Source: Phanerodontia chrysosporium
Lineage: Eukaryota > Basidiomycota > Agaricomycetes > Polyporales > Phanerochaetaceae
Assembly (NCBI GenBank): GCA_001910725.1
Contig: MJGA01000133.1
Location: 1 to 15,537, forward strand
DNA: 15,537 bases
Reading direction: 5' to 3'
Shown here one piece after another: positions 7,632 to 15,537 of the stretch. Within the stretch, counting starts at the first letter, position 1. The number at the start of each line of letters is the position of its first letter. The notes below the pieces were generated by a model. The model was not told the origin of the DNA, did no database searches, and worked only from the letters and a program-made list of their open reading frames with translations. A program made the position numbers and the translations under genes.

Positions 7632-8810
7632 CCACCACAGAATTGAGAGATGTCAAGACTGCATGGTCCCAGACGATGTCGAACATTTTTTTTGCGACAA
7701 GACTAGCGGAGGGAGTCGTCGGCACGCTGAACCCGTCCACTGTGGCGGCCTATCACCAAGACAGGCTGCTGGAAGAGCTATGGAAAGGGCTGCGCGTGTC
7801 GTCGGGCGAGCGTAGGCTCTATGTCCGGTATGCAGGCTCACGAGTCCGGCATGCGCTAGCGGACTTCGACGCTCAGAAGACGAACGACGCGCCGTCTGCA
7901 CCACGCCGCGAGCACAGTGCGCAGCTCGCGGGAGGCGGTACCGCCCACACTCGCAACACTTCTGGTGTGTTTTTTCCCGCACTGATCTAGGGTGGGACCA
8001 TCAGCCCGCAGCAAGTGCGCACGAAAGGCCTGACAGCAGTTGGCGTCAGGTCACCTCGTCATAGGCAGCGCGCCTGGACTTTCGAAGGCACCGAAGGCAA
8101 AGTCTGCGAGGACCCTTGCTGGCCATCAGGTGCGCTTAGGGCAAAGCCGTACGTGTTTCCTGGTACACCACAAATACAGGTAAGGAAGAGTCTTTTAGCG
8201 AACGCCGATGCGCTGCCCCCGAGCTGCGCAATTTATTGTGGCTTGCAGTGTTTCCGTTATCTGCGGTGCCACGCGAGCATCACCGAAGTAGCCCCGCAAG
8301 GGCAAGTATCGCAGCCTTGAAGTCGTGCATGCAAACTGCCATGGGTTTTAGCTTGCTCCGTAGCCAGGTGCATTCCAACAAGCACTGCCTTGGCGAGGGG
8401 TCGGTGCACCGGTTCGTCACAAGACGCCGACTTAACGCGCCTGGCGCTCTTAGGAAAACCTATAGCAGCGGGTAAGGCTGGCTCGACGCCGAGCATGAAT
8501 AGCGACCCATTGCACTCGCCCAACTCACAAGGGGGACTTGGGTGTAATTGAGGATTTCCTACACACCTACACTAACCTCGCCGCCTGTCCTCCTCGTGCC
8601 CATGCTCACGCCGCTGCTCAAGCTCCATTCCAAAACTGACAGCTTGACCGGTCCCCTCAACACTATGGAACATTTATAGGCATCCTCGACCGGTTTTTCA
8701 TACGATCACCTTGGAGGTGGGTGACCCTCCACCTTGAGCACGCATAACAAGGGTCTTTCAGTGCGTGATTCCAGCTCCCAGCAGGGCAGACTTACTATCA
8801 TGCCGCAACG

Positions 8811-8819
8811 TATATATAT
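8811..8819 (+). promoter_or_regulatory. TATA box of copy D
   Basis: TATATATAT lies about 90 nt upstream of the start codon at 8906, followed by a pyrimidine-rich stretch (CTTCTCTCTCGG), as is usual for fungal promoters. Confidence 0.55.
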
Positions 8820-8905
8820 GGGGCTTCTCTCTCGGAAACTTGGCTCGCTCACTGCCCCCCTTCTACTTCCTCATGTTTCACAATCCTACTAATTCGGCAG
8901 GCAAG

Positions 8906-9580
8906 ATGGTAAGTGCTCCGCAGCGCAGCATGCTGCCCGCGACGCCAATATTCTCACTGCGCTTCCAAGCATTCTCGGGACGACGGCTACCACACATTCG
9001 TGGAGTTCCCGCCCCCGTTGGTGCTGCCAGGCATCATTGTACCGCAGGCGGGCGACAACCACCTCAGCCGCAGCGATTCCCTCGACGTCTTCCCGTTCAT
9101 CGTGAAGAACGCGACCTCGCCGGGCGTGCGCCTCGGCGGGCCCGACGTGCAGCAGCAGCTCAAGAACCTGGACGACAAGCCGGTGCGTCTGCTACACGAC
9201 ACAGACGAGTTCGTCATCCGAATCTTGGTGCGTGCTGCCGCTTCGCATGTCGCGCGGCCCTGTCTGAGCGCTGCAGTGGCCTGGATACCCACCCTGGGAG
9301 CGGCGTCGCACGATGGGGAAGCAAAACGTGCAGATACCGCTCTCTACGTTTGGGAATGCCCTCATTACCATGATACAGCAATATTTCCAAGTACGTCTGT
9401 CGCAGGGGGTTCGTGAATACGTGCTGATGAGGGGCGCGGCAGGAGATGGCGAACAGGCCATCCGCAGAGTCGCGTCCGGACTGGTGGCTGTCGGGGGTCA
9501 GCTTGGACTCGTTGGTGCTCCTGGAGGTCCGCCGGACGGGGCCAGGAACATGGCAGCCGGTTCTATGCCGCGTGATATAG
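8906..9580 (+). CDS. Copy D of the WPGY/GSWQ small-protein family, intact, 170 aa
   Basis: Coding exons are 8906-8908 (ATG only), 8970-9227 (86 codons), 9277-9390 (38) and 9443-9580 (46 with stop). Introns are 61, 49 and 52 nt, all phase 0, with donors GTAAGT, GTGCGT and GTACGT. Exon 2 starts HSRDDGYHTFVEFP and continues LVLPGIIVPQ. Its end, DEFVIRIL, corresponds to KITIRIN of copy C. Exon 3 opens WPGYPPWERRR and ends in an ALITMIQQYFQ helix. Exon 4 has RPDWWLSGVSLDSLVLLEV, GTWQPVL and the end CRVI. The frame is open across all four exons, and every junction falls at the same place as in copy C. No targeting signal or catalytic motif is visible. The function is unknown. Confidence 0.88.
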
Positions 9581-10905
9581 ACCCTTTCCGCCCCCATGTG
9601 CTACAGGATGTCAGTAGCTTACTTCTCCGATAACCATGAACCTCCCGAGCATGGTCCGCAAAGGGAATTTGAGAGCCCGTTGCAGTATGCTATTGATTGA
9701 GGTAATCCGGTCTTGGCAACGATTGTGTATAGGACCCTTTCCGCCTGCCACACGGACCCTTTCCTGATGTGCGATCCAGTGCATTGCCACATCCTCGGGC
9801 TGCGCCAGAGACGATCACAGAGTTGTGGTCATTGAACATCATACGTAGTTAGAAACGGCTGCACTTCAGACTGCTGCCGTTGCAGGCCCGGAGCCTTTCA
9901 CGAGACTTCCTGGACGCAGGACCCTGGGCAGAACGTGATCCATGAGGAGGTCCGGGTAACCCGACGCCACAAGGCCTGCAACGGACCCAAGACGCATTTA
10001 CGTATACGTGAGAAGGCCCGAGAGATTGCCCTGCAGCGACACTGCAAGCCTGAGATTTACCTTAAAATACGTACCACTGCGTCATATAACGTACTGATTC
10101 AACCCCCATACACGCACGAGAAAGGTTTAATTCCATTCGTGCAGTTCCTGAGATCAATAGCCTTCTGGTTCCGGGACCTTTGGGTCCGGAGGGGTGGTCA
10201 TGTATTGTAGTAATCGCGATAAATGCAGACAGCAGGTCGAGGTGGTACCGCAATTAACGCTCAGTACGATCGCTTAGTTGCCGTGCTGCATCCTGCCTGT
10301 GGCCCTTCGGATATCCCGATCGTAGGTCGTGGGCACCAATATGAGGACATCCTTAGGCAGGGCAGCTTCGGCATTCCTCAACCATTTTTCCACCTCGAGA
10401 AATGTCCGAAAGAGCCCGTATCTATAACAAGTTGCATTGTTCAAAGTGCTGATAAAATGATACAAGGCGTGCCCGGGACGATTGTCTTTTCCATGCGCAA
10501 GAAGATAAGGGGAGAGGGACGGGATGCAAAGGAGATACAATCGAGTTGGGCCGGTGGCTGGATAAAAGTACAAGATGGGTGGAGACGTGCATGAGTAACG
10601 GAGCTAAGCTTGAATGAGAGAAACCTGGACGAGACAACGAGAAAGTCAGACACAGCAGAACGAGCATACGAGACAGCGGAAGGGGAGCGCATATGGAGGT
10701 TGCATTCGACGGGCGGAAGAATGAGGAGGGATTGTGGCGTGTATCCCGAGGAGACTTCAGGGGGCGACGGGGTAAGTATGGCGGGTGGTGAGGGCGACAT
10801 AGGCGGGGGCGTATGGTCCATACAATTGGTCCTGGACGTCGTGTCATTGCAGGATATCTTAGCCAATAGATTAGGTAGGAAGATTATAACGTGCAGCTGA
10901 GTATG
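9581..10905. other. Intergenic stretch between copy D and the coiled-coil gene
   Basis: No gene is supported. Open frames of 91-141 codons occur on both strands, for example plus 9935-10210 and minus 10573-10274 (ending in AALPKDVLILVPTTYDRD). None shows splice-consistent extension or family motifs. GACCCTTTCC occurs three times: 9580-9589, 9733-9742 and 9755-9764; the first two continue with GCC. The part next to 10905 is the likely 3' UTR of the coiled-coil gene and is pyrimidine-rich on its coding strand. Confidence 0.5.
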
Positions 10906-13900
10906 TTATGCGGGGAGGGCGACGCTCATCCGGCGTGCGGTCTTCGCGACTGGCGTCGCGTCGTTCATGTTCTCCTTCTCGTCCTGCTCGCTGACGCTCG
11001 CAGTGGAGTCCGCGCCCGATACAAGCCTCTTGTTGCGGAGCGACTCGAGCGACGAGGCGGTGCGGCGGTGGGTGCGCGCCGCTGGCGTCACCATGTTCGC
11101 TCGCGTCATGGATGACGGAGGCGGGCGACTCGCAGTGGTGGATGGCGTCGCGAGGGACGAGCGTGGCTTCGCCGTTGGTGCATGGATCGTTTCTAACCGC
11201 TTTGCGACGGTGTTCACGTGCGAGCCAGGCGGGCGACGGGCGACGGTCGACTTGGCGATGGACAGAGGCTCCCGCGCGCTGCTAGTGTCGGACATCGCGG
11301 ACGGGGGCCGGACGATACTAGGCGTAGCAAAGATGGAGGATTCTCGACGGGCGGTTGGCTTTGTCGCCGTAGACTGTCCTATCGATGCACGGGTGCCCAT
11401 GCGTCGTTTCAACTGTCCGGGAACGGTGAGTTTCATGAGACAGCCTGAATGCATGGAAGCTGCTCACCAATTCAAGCTCCTGCTGCTTCGAGTCCAGCGC
11501 GATGTTGAGACCATTCATGTCCTCCTTGTCTTGTGCCCGCTGTTTCGCAGCCTGGGCGAGCTTCACTTCCTTGTCGGCGCTCTCCTGCTGCAGGTCGTGC
11601 ACCTGCTTGCGGAGCTTGTCGACCTCGCCCTGCAGCGCAGCGACACGCTCTTTCAGACTGTTCGCCTCGACGTCGTTCTCCGCCTTCTCCCGAATAAGGC
11701 GTTCCATGTTATGACGCGCCTCGACCTCGCGCGCGACGACCTCTGAGATCTTGCGGCTCTGCTCGTCCACGATACGGGCGTGGTCGCGCTTCTGCTTTGT
11801 GAGACCTTCGCGGAGCTCTTCAGCCTCGGCTTCCCGCTCCCGGATGCGCTTCGTGTACTCCGCAAGCTCAGCGTCCCGCTGTCGAAGGTTCTCCTGCAGG
11901 CGAGACACGCTGTCATATGCATATTGGCGCTCCTGTTCAAGATGAGATACGCGGTCTTCACGCTCCTGCAATGCGCGGACAAGCTCCTGGGCATGATCCT
12001 GCTCCATTCGTAGCTGCTTCTCAAGCTAGAAGGGCAATACATCAGCATCCCAGCCATTCCTAAGACTGCTATGAACTATACCTGTTCCCGCTCCCGATCT
12101 AGCTCATCCCGGGACGTCCACGCCTCCTCCAGCTCATGTTCAAGTTGGCGAAGCTGGTCCTCGTGCGTGTCCTTGCTGGCGTCAGCACCAGACAGCTTTT
12201 CCCGCAGCTCGCCCAGTTCACTGGCTAGGGCGTCCCGTTCGCGGTGCAGCCGTTCGATCTCCTCGGTGTTCTGCTCGGTGTGCTTCCACTGTGCCTCGAG
12301 TTCGGCCTTGAGCATGGCGAGCTGCTCCTCCTTGCGGACGACGTCCTCGCGGAGACCGGTGAGCTGTGTCTGGAGCACAAGCTGGTCGTTGCGCAGGGCG
12401 TCATTGGCGGCGGCAAGCGCCGCGCGCTCCTCTTCCCATGCCGACTGTATCGAGTGGAGGCGCTCGCGTGCGTCGTGCGCCTGCACGTCGGACTGGCCCA
12501 TCTGCTCGATCTGCTCGCGCGCGGCGTCGATGCCGGCCTGGAGCTCGCGCTCGCTACGGTCACGCACCTGGAGCTCGTCCTGTGTGCTCGCGAGCCGGGC
12601 GTGCGCCGCGTCCAGCTGCGCCTGGAGGTCGCGCTCGCGCTGATCGCCCTCCTTTTTCTCGCGCTCGAGCTCGTTGATGCGGCGGTGCAACATGCGGAGC
12701 GCCTCACCGCTTGCCTCGTCCATGACGCTGCGCTCCGCGGACTCTTCGCGGCTGCGATCGACTTCGTCCTCGAGGGTCTTGACGCACTTTTCTAGCTCCG
12801 AGACGCGCTTCCGCCAGTTGCGGATCATGTTTTTACGCCGGTCAAGCTCTCTTTCCGACTCGCCGAGACGAGCGTTGAGCATCTCCACAAGCTCGCCCTT
12901 CGCAGATAGGTCGACTTCGTACTGCGCACACAGCTCCGACTGGACCGCGAGCTGGGTCCGTAGTGACCAAATGATGTCTTCTTCTCGGGAGGCGGTGCGC
13001 GTATGTGTGGACTGGGGAGGTGATGGCGGCAACATGGTACCCGGTGTGTAGTAAGTTGAGGCATTGGCGGCAAAAGGGTCGCGTTCTTTGACAGTGGCCT
13101 GATAGGCTACAATCGCTTGGAAGTGTCGTTGATGTCCGCCTCCGGGGGCTTCGGATCGCCCGAAGCGGACGCAGACTGGATCATGGAAGTGAAGATGGAG
13201 TCGCTCAAAGCGCGATTGCGCTGCGTCGGGGAACGCTGTTTCGCTGCGGGCGACGACTCGGCTACTGCTTCGCCGGCCGACCGAAAGACGGTCTGCCCAA
13301 AGCTGAAGGACTGGCTGCGGTCGTGTGCGACGGGACCCAACTTGACCGTGGGTGACGCCGACACAGCGCTGGTGTCCTGTTCCTTGTCCACAATGTCAAA
13401 GGACATCGACCTCTGATCGTCCGTGTCGGAGATCTCCACGGCGGAATCAAGGAGCGGGGCCGCGGCACCGGTGGGGATGGTGGGCAGCTCGTCAGAAGAG
13501 ACGTCAAAGATGTTGCTGACGTCGGGTGGCGGTATAGGGGCCATCATAGAGGCCAAGCCGGGCGCAAAAGAGCCGGCATCCTTAGGCGATGATGAGGGAG
13601 GCGGTGCGGAGAAGACCTGCTGAGCGGTTGGGCGGGACGCAGCTGACTTCTGCAGGCGAGCAAACACCCGTGGGTCTTCTATCTCACTTGCACTGGAGAT
13701 CTCGGGGCTGATAACACGGTAGGCGTCTCGCGAGAAGAACCGGACACTCTGACCTGTGCCTGGAGTGTTTCCCGGCTTGAGTATCGAGCGCAGCGACCCG
13801 CCGAACTTCCCGTCCGCAGGATGCTTGGAGTCGCATACGGGTGTTACTGGCGTGCGGACACTTTCTACAGAAGGGCGTGCACTGTCCTGGGACTGACGAC

Positions 13901-14286
13901 CGAGCAGCTCCGCGCTCGCTCGACCAAGAGAATGGTCAGAACCTAGGTCGTGGTGAGTGCGGCATACGCCATCCATGCACTGCAAGACGCACCTGCTGCA
14001 AAATTCGCAAGAGAAGACTTCACCTTCTTGAGGGTTCCCATACGTGACACGGTGTCTTGTGCTTCGCTACTCGGTATTCTTGACAGCCTCTTCATCATCC
14101 CCCTCTGCTCTGCGACGCCGGAGGGGTCGGTGTGGGAGCTTGAACCTCGGAATCATCGTTGTGGAATATCGACATATTTGGGTGAAGATCTTTGACACGG
14201 CCAAGCACGCCGGTACTTGACGAGCCTTCATCGTCGGTGGAAGCGAGAGGGTTGGCGGAGCGCGGCTTGAAGAGCTTGGAGAACAT
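10906..14286 (-). CDS. Long coiled-coil protein, probably spindle-pole or microtubule associated
   Basis: Exons are 14286-13993, 13942-12082, 12025-11468 and 11412-10906. Introns are 50, 56 and 55 nt with GTGCGT, GTATAG and GTGAGC donors. The protein would be about 1,073 residues. Start MFSKLFKP is followed by an S/P-rich part, a basic helix (MMKRLSRIPSS), and RSILKPGNTPGTGQSVRFF (about residues 150-168). A long S/P-rich linker follows, then a continuous heptad coiled coil of about 490 residues (about 415-905), and an S/T-rich basic tail with a KEN box (10977-10969) and RRMSV. ILKP/TPGT-VRF motifs and long coiled coils are seen in fungal spindle-pole proteins, but the exact family is not established. 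Exons 1 and 2 each lack one base relative to a continuous frame: at the five-C run 14099-14103, and near 13111. Confidence 0.75.
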
Positions 14287-14714
14287 TGCGGTCGGTATAT
14301 CGCTTTCGGAGGCGTCGGTGTCGAAGGTATCGAAGAGATTATGGTGGGTATGCGCGCAGGGTGTATCCACGAGGCAGAAGTGTCGACGAGCGTTGAGGGT
14401 GGGAGACTTACGAGGCGGCCATGCCGGGAGATGAGCGGTGTGCAAGACTGAGCGTCCGCGACAAGCGAGGTTCAACTTGAACCAACGTCACGTGAACGCG
14501 GCGTCTGATAGGCGCCCAGGCGGGCCAGAGCGCTCGGTCGGAGGAACACCAACTCGCAAAACAGAACACATCCTTGTCTGCGGCGAGAAGGCGGGCGAAA
14601 CATCGACACACGATATCACACAATCGGGATTGTGCGAGGTACAAGCATCCGTTTATATCTTCCCAGCTAATTCTACAGTTGTTGCAGTCTTTATCTTTAA
14701 CAAATAATAGTAGC
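14287..14714. other. Spacer between malate dehydrogenase and the coiled-coil gene
   Basis: This 428-bp region holds the 3' end of the malate dehydrogenase transcript and the promoter and 5' UTR of the coiled-coil gene, both reading on the minus strand. No AATAAA signal or clear TATA box was found. No coding region is supported. Confidence 0.55.
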
Positions 14715-15537
14715 TCAAAGCTTCGAGGCAGAGATGAACGAGACACCCTTCTCGATGTTGGTCGCGAGCTCAGGGATCGCAGCATCGATGAGGCTCTTCT
14801 CGTAGGCGGTAAGCGTGCCGAGGGGCTTGATGCTCGCAACACCCTCGGGCTGAAAGAAGACGTCAGCATCGCAATAATACAGATAAAAGGGACAGAAAGA
14901 CGTACGCCGAGCTCAACAGGAGCCGAGAAGTACTCGAGATCCTTGCCGATCTCCTTCTTCAGCGCCTCGCCGCTTGCGGCTCGGACGAGAGGTGCACGAA
15001 CGTCGGAGCAACGATACCCTTCTCGCCCTTGATCGCACGAATGACCTTCGCCGCGAACTCAGCACCAGCGTGGCCATTGAGAGCGTCGCGGAGCCAGCAC
15101 CGTCCTTCGCCTTCACGACCTCATCACCACCGTACTGAATGCGGTACGTAAGCTTCTCGAGGGCATCCTGTGCAAAGCCGGAGGGGAGAGGGGTGGTGGA
15201 CTGGGACAGAAGCGGCACGATCTTCACGGGCGGCAGATCAGCGGATGACAGGGTGACAAAGAGCTGTGCACGTACCGTGACGCCGCTGTGGCCGCCAACG
15301 ACAGGGACAGAGATTGAAGGAGCCTTGCCAAGATCGCCGAGGACCTCAGCAACGAAAGTCGACGCGCGAACGACATCGAGTGTGGTGACACCGAAGAGAC
15401 TGTCGTCGATGAGAAATGATCGCAAAAGTCTGAACAGGAGTGGCTCACCGCTTGGGGTCGAAGACGCCGTGCTGCTTGAAGACCTCAGCGACGATAGGGA
15501 CGGTGGAGTTCACAGGGTTTGAGATGACGAGCACAAA
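14715..15537 (-). CDS. Malate dehydrogenase, peroxisomal type (PTS1 SKL), 3' part only
   Basis: It would oxidise L-malate to oxaloacetate with NAD+. Exons are 15537-15449 (open at the edge), 15399-15276, 15221-14906 and 14849-14715. Introns are 49, 54 and 56 nt. The visible part (about 220 residues, lacking the N-terminal NAD-binding third) has [24 protein letters not shown], the GGHSG catalytic-histidine motif, and [20 protein letters not shown], all standard for this family. The C-terminus is ISASKL. A terminal SKL is the canonical peroxisomal import signal, so a role in the glyoxylate cycle or in reoxidising peroxisomal NADH is likely. The third exon is 316 nt where 318 is needed. A base is missing at 15071/15072 (ATGGCC-ACGCT, family AYAG) and another near 14980, so the frame is broken as written. 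Confidence 0.93.

Larger units (their letters stand above)
7545..8905. other. Divergent intergenic region between copies C and D
   Basis: This 1.36-kb stretch separates the divergent starts of C and D and holds both TATA-like boxes. It also contains open frames on both strands. The longest is 132 codons on the plus strand (7592-7990), which begins at a TTG in the C promoter and has no recognisable domain. I see no conserved family motif, so I do not call a gene. Apart from the two TATA-like boxes, no clear repeat or regulatory element was seen. Confidence 0.5.

Noticed and set aside
7653..7982. Minus-strand frame with CCECG...HC resembling a zinc finger
   Set aside because: The spacing fits no standard finger, and the rest is Arg/Ala-rich shadow-like sequence.
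7592..7990. 132-codon plus-strand frame between copies C and D
   Set aside because: It begins at TTG within the copy C promoter, has no recognisable domain, and overlaps minus-strand frames of similar size. The evidence is too thin for a gene.
8765..9416. Unspliced plus-strand frames of 202 and 167 codons over copy D
   Set aside because: They read through predicted introns. The spliced model gives a continuous 170-residue protein matching copy C motif for motif.
10274..10573. Minus-strand frame with AALPKDVLILVPTTYDRD as a possible fourth family copy
   Set aside because: The LP...VP similarity to LPGIIVPQ is weak, and no WPGY or GSWQ-like exon was found downstream on the same strand.
10967..12795. 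Long plus-strand open frames (259, 190 and 183 codons) opposite the coiled-coil gene
   Set aside because: They mirror the GC-rich, heptad-repeated coding strand, have compositionally biased Ser/Arg/Leu translations, and lack splice or family support. The minus-strand protein is clearly the coding one.

Overview
The window looks like nuclear DNA of an Agaricomycete-type basidiomycete. Genes are split by many introns of about 49-61 nt with GTRNGY donors and CTNAC/CTNAT-like branch points. The malate dehydrogenase exons read as fungal, and the left third holds fungal retroelements. No rRNA, tRNA or CRISPR array was seen.

Left third (1-4760), nested retroelement debris, all reading on the minus strand. 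The 5' end of an LTR retrotransposon (LTR 1806-1213, TATA box, an 11-nt self-primer site, then a broken gag-like region) has been inserted into an older gag/reverse-transcriptase element. That older element has zinc knuckles and RT motifs, shows no visible protease, and is probably DIRS-like. Its RT reading frame is crossed by what looks like a true 377-nt spliceosomal intron, and most of that intron is a 92-bp-period minisatellite. The minus strand from 1389 down to 74 has no ATG in any frame.

Middle (4783-9580), three copies of one small gene family. They share a four-coding-exon, all-phase-0 layout with motifs YHTF, LPG-[IV]-[IV]-VPQ, WPGY..W and G-[ST]-WQ. Copy C (minus, 6872-7544, 167 aa) and copy D (plus, 8906-9580, 170 aa) are intact and divergent. 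Copy B (minus, 4783-5619) has a one-base deletion and a foreign-looking C-terminal tail running toward the retroelement. In C and D the first coding exon is only the start codon. I have no function for this family.

Right (10906-15537), two housekeeping-type genes on the minus strand. The first is a ~1,073-residue coiled-coil protein, plausibly spindle-pole or microtubule associated, with a KEN box near its C-terminus. The second is the 3' two thirds of a malate dehydrogenase ending in SKL, a peroxisomal PTS1 signal.

Single-base deletions break the frame of several genes, including malate dehydrogenase. Some of the apparent frameshifts in this window may therefore be assembly errors rather than true gene decay.
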